A DNA stretch of 48,805 bases, taken from contig CAMDXI010000009.1 in the NCBI GenBank assembly GCA_945878695.1, positions 1 to 48,805 of the forward strand, in the 5' to 3' direction. The number at the start of each line of letters is the position of its first letter. The first letter of the stretch is position 1. This document shows positions 19,073-27,722 of this stretch, one piece after another. A model generated the notes under the pieces. It did not search any database. It worked only from the letters and a program-made list of their open reading frames with translations, and was not told the origin of the DNA. This DNA is from Methylotenera oryzisoli (lineage in GTDB: Bacteria; Pseudomonadota; Gammaproteobacteria; Burkholderiales; Methylophilaceae). The translations under genes and the position numbers were made by a program.

Positions 19073-21445
19073 TTACTTTTTGGTGAGGCGTTGCCAAGTA
19101 CTGACCACGGTATCCGGGTTGAGTGACATCGATTGTATGCCTTCAGCCAATAGCCATTCAGCAAAGTCTGGGTGGTCAGATGGGCCTTGGCCGCATATGC
19201 CCACGTATTTACCCAAGCGGTTGCAGGTTTGAATGGCCATTTTGATTAAGGCTTTTACGGCGTCATTACGCTCGTCAAAACCGTCGGCTAAGATGCCAGA
19301 ATCGCGGTCCATGCCCAGTGTTAACTGGGTTAAATCGTTAGAGCCGATAGAGAAGCCGTCGAAATGCGCTAAAAATTGCTCAGCCAACAAGGCGTTGGAT
19401 GGAATCTCGCACATCATGATGATGCGTAAGCCATTTTCGCCGCGTTTAAGGCCATTGGCCGCCATGATGTCGATAACGGCTTTGGCCTCGTCTAGGGTGC
19501 GGACGAATGGAATCATCAGTTCCACGTTGGTTAAACCCATTTCATCGCGGACTTTTTTCATGGCCGTGCATTCCATGGCAAAGCATTCTTTAAAGTCTTC
19601 GGCCATGTAACGGGCCGCACCACGGAAACCTATCATTGGGTTTTCTTCGTCCGGTTCGTAGATGTCGCCGCCTACTAATTTTTTGTATTCATTGGATTTA
19701 AAATCCGAGGTACGCACAATGACCGGTTTTGGGTAAAACGCAGCGGCAATGGTGGCGACACCTTCCGCTACTTTATCTATGTAAAACTGCTTAGGATTGG
19801 CGTAGCCGCGTGTGCGGTTTTTAATGGTGGCCTTGACGGCTGTAGGCATGGCATCCACATTCAATATGGCTTTAGGGTGTATGCCCACCATGTTGTTAAT
19901 CACGAATTCTAAGCGGGCCAGGCCGACACCGTCATTCGGCGTTTTAGCAAAACCAAAAGCCATGTCTGGGTTACCCACGTTCATCATGATTTTGCATGGG
20001 GCTTTGGTCAGGGCCGCCGCCGCTTGTGTGTTGACTTCATAATCCAATGCACCATGGTAAACAAAGCCGGATTCGCCTTCGGCGCAAGATACCGTGACCA
20101 CTTCGCCTTCACGCAAGATGTCGGTGGCATTGACTGAGCCCACGATGGCAGGAATGCCTAATTCACGCGCGATAATCGCCGCATGGCAGGTGCGTCCGCC
20201 ACGATTGGTGACCAGTGCGCTGGCACGTTTCATCACCGGTTCCCAGTTAGGGTCTGTCATGTCAGCTACCAGCACATCACCCGGTTGGACTAAGTGCATG
20301 TCGGCTGGATCGAGCACGATACGCACCGGGCCCACGCCCACTTTTTGCGTTACCGCGCGGCCCACTACCAATGGGGTGGCTTGGTGCTTATTAAGCTTGA
20401 AGGTTTCCGTGACGTTGTTTAGGGACTCTTGCGATTTCACCGTTTCAGGGCGCGCTTGCAAGATGTAGAGTTTATTGTCTATGCCGTTTTTACCCCATTC
20501 TATGTCCATTGGGCAGCCATAGTGCGCCTCTATGGTCATGGCATAGCGTGCCAATTCTAAAACATCGTCATTGCTTAATGAGTAACGGTCGCTGTCAGCC
20601 GCATCCACGTCTATGGTGTGGGTGCTTTTACCGGCTTGGGTAGCGTCCGAGAACACCATTTTGATCAATTTTGAACCCATGGTGCGGCGCACGATGGAAG
20701 CTTTGCCTTGCGCCAAGGTAGGCTTGTGTACGTAAAACTCGTCCGGGTTGACGGCGCCTTGCACCACGGTTTCGCCTAAGCCATAGGACGATGTGATGAA
20801 GACCACGTCTTTAAAACCGGATTCGGTGTCTATGGTAAACATGACGCCGGCACAGCCGATGTCGCTGCGTACCATTTGTTGAACGCCAGCCGATAGGGCG
20901 ACATCAGCGTGCACAAAGCCTTTGTGCACACGGTAGGAAATGGCTCTGTCGTTGTACAAAGAAGCAAACACTTCTTTGATAGCGTGCAAGATGTTGTCTA
21001 GGCCGTGTATGTTTAAGAAGGATTCTTGTTGACCGGCAAACGACGCATCGGGTAAATCCTCTGCGGTGGCTGAGGAGCGCACGGCGAATGTCGCGCCTTT
21101 GCCGGATTTGGCAATCAGGTTCTCGTAGTGTTCGGCGATGGCTTTATCTAAAGCGGCTGGGAATGGTGCGGCCATAATCCATTCACGGACTTGTTTACCG
21201 CAAACCGCCAAGGCTTGGGTATCGTCTACGTTGAGTGTTTCCAACGCGGCATTAATTTTTACGTCTAATTCATTCACCTTTAAAAATTCGCGATAGGCAT
21301 CGGCTGTGGTGGCAAAGCCGGTTGGAACACGCACGCCCTTTGCTGACAGCTGAGAAATCATCTCACCTAAGGAGGCGTTTTTGCCACCAACAGAAGGTAC
21401 ATCGACGTTTCTTAATTTTTCAAATGGAATAACGTGGGCAGACAT
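19073..21445 (-). CDS. ppsA: Phosphoenolpyruvate synthase
   Basis: 790 residues, the standard length. The N-terminal ATP-grasp-like domain contains the [19 protein letters not shown] segment near 124-142. The phosphohistidine domain follows ([14 protein letters not shown], catalytic His near 420), then the C-terminal PEP/pyruvate TIM barrel ([11 protein letters not shown]). It makes PEP, AMP and Pi from pyruvate and ATP. In a RuMP methylotroph it feeds gluconeogenesis or balances pyruvate. It is divergent from the H4MPT operon across a 172-bp gap that holds a clear palindrome. Confidence 0.97.
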   Translation of the reverse strand: MSAHVIPFEKLRNVDVPSVGGKNASLGEMISQLSAKGVRVPTGFATTADAYREFLKVNELDVKINAALETLNVDDTQALAVCGKQVREWIMAAPFPAALDKAIAEHYENLIAKSGKGATFAVRSSATAEDLPDASFAGQQESFLNIHGLDNILHAIKEVFASLYNDRAISYRVHKGFVHADVALSAGVQQMVRSDIGCAGVMFTIDTESGFKDVVFITSSYGLGETVVQGAVNPDEFYVHKPTLAQGKASIVRRTMGSKLIKMVFSDATQAGKSTHTIDVDAADSDRYSLSNDDVLELARYAMTIEAHYGCPMDIEWGKNGIDNKLYILQARPETVKSQESLNNVTETFKLNKHQATPLVVGRAVTQKVGVGPVRIVLDPADMHLVQPGDVLVADMTDPNWEPVMKRASALVTNRGGRTCHAAIIARELGIPAIVGSVNATDILREGEVVTVSCAEGESGFVYHGALDYEVNTQAAAALTKAPCKIMMNVGNPDMAFGFAKTPNDGVGLARLEFVINNMVGIHPKAILNVDAMPTAVKATIKNRTRGYANPKQFYIDKVAEGVATIAAAFYPKPVIVRTSDFKSNEYKKLVGGDIYEPDEENPMIGFRGAARYMAEDFKECFAMECTAMKKVRDEMGLTNVELMIPFVRTLDEAKAVIDIMAANGLKRGENGLRIIMMCEIPSNALLAEQFLAHFDGFSIGSNDLTQLTLGMDRDSGILADGFDERNDAVKALIKMAIQTCNRLGKYVGICGQGPSDHPDFAEWLLAEGIQSMSLNPDTVVSTWQRLTKK

Positions 21446-21508
21446 GTGAGTTCCTTAGGTGTTCTAACTACGGGTAAATTATGATTAATTAACATTTTGC
21501 CTAAATTG

Positions 21509-21526
21509 TCAGGTGCTGTCACCTGA
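21509..21526. promoter_or_regulatory. 18-bp palindrome in the ppsA-mptG divergent gap
   Basis: TCAGGTG-CTGT-CACCTGA: perfect 7-bp arms with a 4-bp spacer, about 63 bp upstream of ppsA. A candidate operator for ppsA, the C1 operon, or both. No T-run follows, so it is not a terminator. Confidence 0.5.
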
Positions 21527-21541
21527 AATAGCATACTAGGG

Positions 21542-21569
21542 TTGAAAATTAAGACTACAAAAGCATAAA
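21542..21569 (+). promoter_or_regulatory. Candidate promoter of the H4MPT operon
   Basis: TTGAAA (21542-21547), a 16-bp spacer and CATAAA (21564-21569). A further GTCTAA-AATGCA-TTAGAC inverted repeat at 21592-21609 lies just downstream. Plausible but not strong. Confidence 0.4.
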
Positions 21570-21689
21570 CCTATCAAAAATTAATCCGCTAGTCTAAAAT
21601 GCATTAGACCTTGGTCCGTGATGCCCGTGATGCCCGTGACCCAGCACCCTCTAGACAAAAACAGCAGACTAAAACAGCGATTAATACCT

Positions 21690-22667
21690 ATGCAATTAAG
21701 CCAGGCCAAGCAAGTTAAAGTGACCAGCCGTGCGCGTTTGCACATGGGTTTCTTTGATTTGCATGGGGGCTTGGGCCGCCTATACGGTGGCATAGGAGTA
21801 AGCCTGTCGGCACCAGTGCAAACCCTGACCTTAAGCTTAGCGGAGACTTGGTCGGCTGAGTCGGCAGCCAACGCCCGCGCTTTGGCCATGGCTCAATCAC
21901 TGATGGCTAAATTAAAGCTAAATTCCGCCCTTAGGCTTGATCTTAAACAAAGCTTGCCTGAGCATGCCGGATTGGGCTCGGGCACGCAGTTGGCTTTGAC
22001 TATAGGGGCGGCTATTAGCCATTTATTTCAATTAAATTTAAGCACTAAAGAGTTGGCGGTGTTAAGCGGCAGGGGGCAGCGTTCGGGCATAGGCATAGCG
22101 GCATTTGACCATGGCGGACTGTTGATAGACGGTGGTCGGCGCATGGAAGCTGGCAGTACAGGTATCCCACCCTTATTGGCGCGCTACGACTTCCCTGAAG
22201 ATTGGCGCATTTTGTTGGTGCTAGACAACAGCTTAGCCGGCGTGCACGGTGACCATGAGCGTGCTGCCTTTGAGCAATTGCCGCCATTTTCAGAAAGCAT
22301 GGCGGCGCATTTGTGCCGGCATGTCTTAATGCAAGCGATGCCGGCTTTGCTGGAGCGTGATCTGTATGCTTTTGGCCAGGCGATACAAGTGTTGCAATCA
22401 CACGTGGGGGATTATTTTGCTCCTGTGCAAGGCGGTCGCTATGCCAGTGCCGAGGTGGCAGCGGTGTTGCAGCATTTGTCGGCGTCTGGCGTGGCTTGCT
22501 TTGGCCAGAGCTCATGGGGCCCGACCGGCTTTGCGGTTTTTGCCGATGCGGCATCGGCCGAAGCGCACTTGAGTCAGTTGAAAACCAAGTTTGCCCAAAG
22601 TGGGCTTAATTGGATAATCTGCAGCGGCTATAATTGCGGAGCCCAATTATCCGATGCAGTCGATTAA
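21690..22667 (+). CDS. mptG: Beta-ribofuranosylaminobenzene 5'-phosphate synthase
   Basis: 325 residues from the ATG at 21690. The frame is open from a GTG at 21618, which would add 24 residues including a 9-bp tandem repeat. I prefer 21690 because family homology begins soon after it (VTSRARLHMGFFDLHGG). GHMP-kinase-like fold: PEHAGLGSGTQL (near 91-102) is the glycine-rich loop, and RGQRSGIGIAAFDHGG follows. It condenses 4-aminobenzoate with PRPP, releasing CO2 and PPi, the first committed step to the arylamine part of H4MPT. It heads the C1 island. pabB further downstream can supply the aminobenzoate. Confidence 0.92.
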   Translation: MQLSQAKQVKVTSRARLHMGFFDLHGGLGRLYGGIGVSLSAPVQTLTLSLAETWSAESAANARALAMAQSLMAKLKLNSALRLDLKQSLPEHAGLGSGTQLALTIGAAISHLFQLNLSTKELAVLSGRGQRSGIGIAAFDHGGLLIDGGRRMEAGSTGIPPLLARYDFPEDWRILLVLDNSLAGVHGDHERAAFEQLPPFSESMAAHLCRHVLMQAMPALLERDLYAFGQAIQVLQSHVGDYFAPVQGGRYASAEVAAVLQHLSASGVACFGQSSWGPTGFAVFADAASAEAHLSQLKTKFAQSGLNWIICSGYNCGAQLSDAVD

Positions 22668-22709
22668 GGTGTTATTTAAGCAGGCTAAACTACAAAGAAA
22701 CGGCAGACC

Positions 22710-23618
22710 ATGCAGACCATAAAACCCAGTATTTTGCATTTATTGACCACGGCTAAAAATGCCAGCCCATTTGACGTAAACATGGCTGTTGATGCTGGCT
22801 TTGATATTGTCATGCCATACACTAATTTGGAGCTGGCTGAGGTGGCAGGCTTGGCGCAAGACGCCATTTTTTCGCGCAGCCCATCGGGCGTTAAGCGTGA
22901 AGCCTTGTTCATAGGCGGGCGCGATATTGATCTGGCCATGGCCATGATGGCGGCCGCCAAAAACACCATGTTCCATCCTTTTGCATGTTCCATTTTTGCA
23001 GACCCGTCTGGCGCGTTTACTACCGCTGCGGCTATCGTGGCCAAACTGGAATGGCATTTAAAGCAGCAATTTGATCAAGCGTTGGCAGGTAAAACGCTGT
23101 GCATTTTTGGTGCCAATGGACCGGTTGGTGGTTGTGTGGCGATTATCGCTGCGCAATTAGGCATGCAGGTGCAATTGCTAACGCACAAATCGGTGTCGAC
23201 CTTGACGGAAAAAGTGGCGCGTTGGAATAGCCAATACCAATTGTCGATGCAGGTGATGGACGGTACGACGGAGCAGGCGAAAGAACAGGCCTTAGAGCAG
23301 GCGGAATTGCTGGTGTGCGCTGCGGCCGCTGGCGTGCGGCTGATTAGTCAATCGCAATTGCAGCAAGCAAAAAACTTAACAGGTTTGCTGGATGTGAATG
23401 CCGTGCCGCCCTCGGCGGTGGATGGCGTCAGTTCGGACATGGATGGTCAGCTTATATTAAACGGTAGGGCGTTCGCAGTAGGTGCCTTAGCCGTAGGCCA
23501 GCTTAAGTATCAAACGCAAATGCAATTGTTAAAACAAATGACCGCGGCAGACCAGCCTTTGTACCTGGAGTTTAATGCGGCATTTAAGCTTGCCCGCGAC
23601 ATCTTGCATTCGCATTAA
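22710..23618 (+). CDS. mtdB: NAD(P)-dependent methylene-tetrahydromethanopterin dehydrogenase
   Basis: 302 residues, the MtdB length. The N-terminal domain has FDVNMAVDAGFDIVMPY, the substrate-binding region. The Rossmann motif IFGANGPVGG lies near 131-140. It oxidises methylene-H4MPT to methenyl-H4MPT, the second step of H4MPT-linked formaldehyde oxidation, in the cytosol. MtdA/MtdC relatives share the fold. MtdB is favoured by its neighbours mch and mptG. The gene follows mptG by 42 bp. Confidence 0.92.
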   Translation: MQTIKPSILHLLTTAKNASPFDVNMAVDAGFDIVMPYTNLELAEVAGLAQDAIFSRSPSGVKREALFIGGRDIDLAMAMMAAAKNTMFHPFACSIFADPSGAFTTAAAIVAKLEWHLKQQFDQALAGKTLCIFGANGPVGGCVAIIAAQLGMQVQLLTHKSVSTLTEKVARWNSQYQLSMQVMDGTTEQAKEQALEQAELLVCAAAAGVRLISQSQLQQAKNLTGLLDVNAVPPSAVDGVSSDMDGQLILNGRAFAVGALAVGQLKYQTQMQLLKQMTAADQPLYLEFNAAFKLARDILHSH

Positions 23619-23636
23619 GCTGTTTCACCGCCGCAT

Positions 23637-24803
23637 TTGTTCAGCCCAGCCTTATTGATTATCGCGCTTTCTGCTCGGCCTTTTGTGTCTGCGGCAGTGC
23701 AGGCCGGTTTTAAGGTCACCGCCATCGATGGCTTTGCTGATAGCCAAACGCAGGCGATGGCCAGTCTGACAGCGGTGGCGCCTTTCGACCACGATGGCTT
23801 TCAAGTCAAGGCCTTGCTCGCTATTATCGATACGCTGGATACCAGTCGCTATATCGGTTTTGTTTACGGTAGTGGCTTTGAAGCGCAGCCAGCCTTGTTG
23901 GCTGAGATCGCTAAGCGCATCCCCTTGCTGGGTAACCTACCGGCGACGCTGGCCAGCGTTAAATCCCCACCGGTTTTTTTCTCCGCTTGTGCGCGATTGG
24001 GCTTGGCTCACCCGCAAACCTGGACGCAGGCTAATGCAAGCTTACCGTTAGATGGCTTAGTGAAGGCTGTAGGGGCCAGCGGTGGCAGCCATGTTCAGCC
24101 CTACAGCAATGCAAAAGTAACGCTGGATAAGCAACGCTATGTGCAGCAGAAACTGCATGGCTTGCCGGTGTCGGTATTGTTTCTAGCCTATGGTCAGCAG
24201 ACTGCACTGGTGGGTTTTAATGAATTGATGCTGGCGCCGACCGAGGCCTTGCCCTACCGCTACGGTGGGGCGATCAGTCAAATTGATTTGACCGAAAGTG
24301 AGCAAGATCAGCTCTTGAAGGCGGCGCAGCAATTGACGGCCGAATTTTCCTTATTGGGTTTAAACAGTTTGGATGCCGTGCTGCAAGATGGCGTGGCCTA
24401 TGTGTTGGAGGTCAATCCGCGCTTAAGTGCCAGTGTGGGCTTGTATGAAACGGTTGATGGCGAGTTGAATTTATTGGCCATGCACGTCGCCGCCTGCACG
24501 CAATCCCAAGCGTATGCATTGCCATCGTCCGTCGCCGTGAAATCCGGCAGTGTAGCGCAAGCAGTTATTTACAGTGCCTTGCCCTTGAGCGTCCCGGCCA
24601 ACTTTGCTTGGCCAGATTGGGTGCAAGATTGCCCGTCCCCTCAGTCATCGACCCAGATGCTGGCGGGTCAGCCCATTTGCACGGTGTTGGCCACAGCCGA
24701 CAAGGCAGACGCGGCAAAGCATTTGCTGGCAATTCGAGTTAAAATGCTCAACAATTTATTGGCTAATCGTTTGAAAGAAGATGAAGATGCAAGCCCCTTC
24801 TAG
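23637..24803 (+). CDS. ATP-grasp protein of the H4MPT island, function unassigned
   Basis: 388 residues. An N-terminal nucleotide-binding-like domain begins at once (LLIIALSARPFVSAAV). The ATP-grasp domain shows GASGGSHVQPY near 142-152 and AYVLEVNPRLSASVGLYE near 263-280, whose Glu and Asn bind Mg-ATP. The reaction should be ligation of a carboxylate to an amine or similar nucleophile. The mtdB stop codon is in the same frame 18 bases upstream and no ATG or GTG lies between, so the TTG at 23637 is the only credible start. It overlaps mch by 17-23 bp. Proteins of this kind sit in H4MPT clusters of other methylotrophs, and loss-of-function there points to cofactor synthesis. The substrate is unknown. 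Confidence 0.8.
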   Translation: MFSPALLIIALSARPFVSAAVQAGFKVTAIDGFADSQTQAMASLTAVAPFDHDGFQVKALLAIIDTLDTSRYIGFVYGSGFEAQPALLAEIAKRIPLLGNLPATLASVKSPPVFFSACARLGLAHPQTWTQANASLPLDGLVKAVGASGGSHVQPYSNAKVTLDKQRYVQQKLHGLPVSVLFLAYGQQTALVGFNELMLAPTEALPYRYGGAISQIDLTESEQDQLLKAAQQLTAEFSLLGLNSLDAVLQDGVAYVLEVNPRLSASVGLYETVDGELNLLAMHVAACTQSQAYALPSSVAVKSGSVAQAVIYSALPLSVPANFAWPDWVQDCPSPQSSTQMLAGQPICTVLATADKADAAKHLLAIRVKMLNNLLANRLKEDEDASPF

Positions 24804-25770
24804 CGCGTCCGTGCATGCGAGTGTGAACCAGTTAAGCGCGCCTTTGTTGGCTAGGCTGCTAGCGAATGCGTCGGCTTTAAACATCGGTGTGACGCAGCAC
24901 CTGCTCGGTTGCCGCATAGTCGATGCGGGCATAGCCCATGCGGGTAGTTTGGAAGCAGGGCGTTTAATTGCGGAAGTATGCCTAGGTGGCTTAGCCCGCG
25001 TGGAGTTTCAAACGGATCAGCGATTTAAGCCGTCTCTTAATTGGCCGACGGCGATCAGCGTGACATCCGAGCAGCCAGTACTGGCATGTTTAGCCAGTCA
25101 ATATGCAGGCTGGGCTTTGAGTCACGAGGGTTTTTATGCCTTGGGCTCGGGACCGGCCCGCGCCTTGGCGCAGCGAGAAGATTTGTTCGCCGAGCTGGCT
25201 TATAAAGATACGGCCACGTCCACCTGCTTGGTCTTGGAAACCGATCGCATGCCACCTGAGCAAGTGATAGCCAAAGTGCTGCAGGATACGCAGGTGCCGG
25301 CAGCCAATTTGACCATCATCCTAACCCCGACCACCAGCATTGCCGGCGTGGTGCAAATTGTCGCGCGGGTATTGGAAGTGGCCTTGCATAAAGCCCATAC
25401 CCTGCATTTTCCTTTGAGCAATATCGTCAGTGGCAGTGGCGTGGCGGTATTGCCGCCAGTGGCCAAGGATTTTATGACCGCCATGGGGCGCACCAATGAT
25501 GCCATTCTTTTCGGTGGCACGGTCAATTTGCTGGTCGATTGCGATGATGCGGCTGCGCAGTCATTGGCCAGCCATTTACCCAGTTGCGCCTCCAAAGATT
25601 ACGGCCTTACTTTTGCTGAGGTGTTTAAAGCGGCCAATATGGACTTTTATAAAATTGACCCCATGCTGTTTTCGCCAGCGCAGGTGGTCATCAGCAACCG
25701 TCAATCGGGCGCTGTTTTTGCAGCAGGCCAGTTAAATGCCGATTTGCTGAAGCAGTCTTTTTCCGACTAA
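24781..25770 (+). CDS. mch: Methenyl-tetrahydromethanopterin cyclohydrolase
   Basis: 329 residues; the second ATG, at 24787, is better spaced from the AAAGAAG ribosome site and may be the true start. Family features include GVTQHLLGCRIVDAG near 33-47, GGLARVEF, FYALGSGPARAL near 118-129, and the late GRTNDAILFGG. It hydrolyses methenyl-H4MPT to formyl-H4MPT, the third step of the pathway. It overlaps the ATP-grasp gene, so expression is coupled. The formyltransferase/hydrolase genes fhcABCD and fae are not in the window. Confidence 0.95.
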   Translation: MKMQAPSSASVHASVNQLSAPLLARLLANASALNIGVTQHLLGCRIVDAGIAHAGSLEAGRLIAEVCLGGLARVEFQTDQRFKPSLNWPTAISVTSEQPVLACLASQYAGWALSHEGFYALGSGPARALAQREDLFAELAYKDTATSTCLVLETDRMPPEQVIAKVLQDTQVPAANLTIILTPTTSIAGVVQIVARVLEVALHKAHTLHFPLSNIVSGSGVAVLPPVAKDFMTAMGRTNDAILFGGTVNLLVDCDDAAAQSLASHLPSCASKDYGLTFAEVFKAANMDFYKIDPMLFSPAQVVISNRQSGAVFAAGQLNADLLKQSFSD

Positions 25771-25780
25771 GGCTAGCTTA

Positions 25781-25816
25781 GACTAAATGCAAATCCCCGA
25801 CTGAATGCAAATACCC
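25781..25816 (+). repeat. 18-bp tandem duplication at the start of the RimK-like gene
   Basis: The unit GACTAAATGCAAATCCCC (25781-25798) is repeated as GACTGAATGCAAATACCC (25799-25816) with two differences. The first copy holds its own ATG (25787), opening a 5-codon frame whose TGA directly abuts the ATG of the real gene at 25805. Confidence 0.85.
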
Positions 25817-26716
25817 ATATTTACCGATGAGGCCGGTTGGCACGGCGCGCAATTAATTCAGGCTTTCAAGGTGCGCGGCGTGGATGCGCATTGTGTGCCT
25901 TTGCACGCGTGCATGATCAATATGTCGGGTCAAGGTCCGGCGATAAGCATTCCTGGCCACACGGCATTGCCACAAGCGGTATTTGTTCGCGGGGTGGCTG
26001 GCGGCAGCTTGCAGCAAGTGGTGACGCGTTTAAATGTGTTGCACATGCTGGCCATGCACGGCGTACGCGTTTACAACGACGGCAGGGCCGTAGAGCGGGC
26101 GGTGGACAAGGCCATGACCAGTTTCTTGCTCGGTATGCATGGCGTCAAGACGCCGGCTACTTGGGTGTGCGAATCCAGGCAACAGGCACAACAAATTCGG
26201 CAAGAGGCGCAGGCTAATCAACAGGAATTGGTAATCAAACCCTTGTTCGGATCGCAAGGCTTGGGCGTGCGTAAACTACCTTTTACGGAGGCGTTGCCGG
26301 TGCCCATGCAGCAATTTGTCGATGGGGTTTATTATTTTCAGCAATTGATTACGCCGCCAGGCGATGCCGATGGCAGCGCTAGCCACGATTACCGGGTATT
26401 TGTGATTGATGGCCAGGTGGTGGCTAGCATGAAGCGCAGCGGTGCGGCTTGGTTGAATAATCTGGCCTCCGGTGGTTTAGCCAAGGCTTATGTGGCCAAT
26501 CAAGCCATGACGGATTTAGCCTTGGTGGCAGCTTCGGCACTGAATATGGATTACTGTGGGGTAGACATCATGCAGGCGCAAAGCGGCGAATACTATGTGT
26601 TGGAAGTGAACAGCATGCCGGCCTGGAAGGGCTTGCAAAGTGTGACTGAGCAAAATATTGCCCAGTTGTTGGTGGACGATTGTTTGGCAAAATTACCGTG
26701 CGCTGCAAACCGTTAA
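25805..26716 (+). CDS. RimK-like ATP-grasp glutamate ligase (MptN-like)
   Basis: 303 residues. RimK family: DKAMTSFLLGMHGVKTPATWV near 98-118 in part, VIKPLFGSQGLGVRKL near 146-161 (ATP-binding lysine and glycine loop), RVFVIDGQVVASMKR, and the terminal YYVLEVNSMPAWKGL near 264-278. Members add glutamate to cofactors or proteins. MptN adds glutamate to H4MPT in methanogens. In bacterial methylotrophs the final cofactor differs, so either H4MPT or the polyglutamate tail of methylofuran could be the target. It follows mch after 34 bp, which contain a tandem duplication. Confidence 0.85.
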   Translation: MQIPIFTDEAGWHGAQLIQAFKVRGVDAHCVPLHACMINMSGQGPAISIPGHTALPQAVFVRGVAGGSLQQVVTRLNVLHMLAMHGVRVYNDGRAVERAVDKAMTSFLLGMHGVKTPATWVCESRQQAQQIRQEAQANQQELVIKPLFGSQGLGVRKLPFTEALPVPMQQFVDGVYYFQQLITPPGDADGSASHDYRVFVIDGQVVASMKRSGAAWLNNLASGGLAKAYVANQAMTDLALVAASALNMDYCGVDIMQAQSGEYYVLEVNSMPAWKGLQSVTEQNIAQLLVDDCLAKLPCAANR

Positions 26717-27579
26717 GTCCTGCTGTCGTTGCTATGGCCTACCGGAATGCCTGCATGGCAGAATTGCAGGCCATTAAGCCCGGCAACGTGCATGTGTTTG
26801 CCGATGGTCATGGCATGACGGTGCACGATTTTATCAAGAGCGCCGATGCCACGGCTGAGCTTATTTCGCAAGCAGGCTTGACGGTGGGTGAGCGCATATT
26901 GCAAGCGGTCAAGGCGACCCAGTCAGCGGTGGGCATGAACACCAATCTAGGATTGATTTTATTGTGTGCGCCACTCATACATGCGGCCTTGTCGCCAGCG
27001 ACGGAATTGGATTTGGCGCAAAATCTAGCGCGGGTATTGGAAGAGTTGTCAGTGGAGGACGGCGCAAGGGCGGCGCAAGCCATAGTGCTGGCTAAGCCGG
27101 CAGGTTTAGGGAGTGCGACTAAGCACGATGTGCAGGCTGAGATAGAGGTTAACCTGAAACAGCTGATGGCTACCGCCGCTGATAGGGACCTCATTGCATG
27201 GCAATACGCAAATAATTACGACACTATTTTTTGTGATGCCTTGCCGCGTTTTTTGACGGCCAAACAAGTTTGGCAAGATCAGGCTAAAGTAAATAGTGGG
27301 ATATGGGCAGCGACGGCAGTCTACCTAGACTTTTTAGCGCGGCACCCGGATAGCCATATTGTGCGTAAACACGGCATAGACATAGCGCAAGCGGTCTGTT
27401 TGGAGGCGCAAGCCATCGAAGCGGATTACGCAAAGACCGATAATCCCAAGTTAATGCAAGCGCCATTGCTGGACTGGGATGCGTCATTAAAGCGGCGTGG
27501 TATTAATCCCGGCACCAGTGCCGACCTAACGGTGGCCACGCTGCTGGCTTATCAATTGCAACAGTTAGGCACGGCCTAA
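26680..27579 (+). CDS. CitG-like triphosphoribosyl-dephospho-CoA synthase family protein
   Basis: 299 residues from TTG 26680, overlapping the ligase gene by 37 bp. GTG 26698 and ATG 26734 are in-frame alternatives, and conserved sequence starts at the last one (YRNACMAELQAIKPGNVHVF). CitG-type features: KPGNVH near 32-37, VGMNTNLGLILLCAPL near 86-101, KPAGLGSATKHDV, and the final NPGTSADLTVATLLAY. CitG joins a ribose phosphate from ATP to dephospho-CoA for citrate lyase. No citrate lyase genes are here, so a different acceptor is likely. It is a recurrent member of H4MPT clusters. Confidence 0.85.
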   Translation: MFGKITVRCKPLSPAVVAMAYRNACMAELQAIKPGNVHVFADGHGMTVHDFIKSADATAELISQAGLTVGERILQAVKATQSAVGMNTNLGLILLCAPLIHAALSPATELDLAQNLARVLEELSVEDGARAAQAIVLAKPAGLGSATKHDVQAEIEVNLKQLMATAADRDLIAWQYANNYDTIFCDALPRFLTAKQVWQDQAKVNSGIWAATAVYLDFLARHPDSHIVRKHGIDIAQAVCLEAQAIEADYAKTDNPKLMQAPLLDWDASLKRRGINPGTSADLTVATLLAYQLQQLGTA

Positions 27580-27649
27580 GCTTAAACTGCGTGTGGCTAA
27601 TGCAGCCAAGTAAAATGGGCTATGCTAACGCCTGCGGGTAAATTTCAGA

Positions 27650-27655
27650 TATAAT
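27650..27655 (+). promoter_or_regulatory. -10 element of the transaldolase promoter
   Basis: A perfect TATAAT about 70 bp upstream of the transaldolase ATG, in the first gap of the operon. No good -35 lies 16-18 bp before it. The gene itself has a full AGGAGG ribosome site at 27711-27716. Confidence 0.5.
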
Positions 27656-27722
27656 ATTGCACTAGATTTTATATAAGACTGCAGCATCAGCTGATTTCAA
27701 GTTAATTTTCAGGAGGCAAGTA

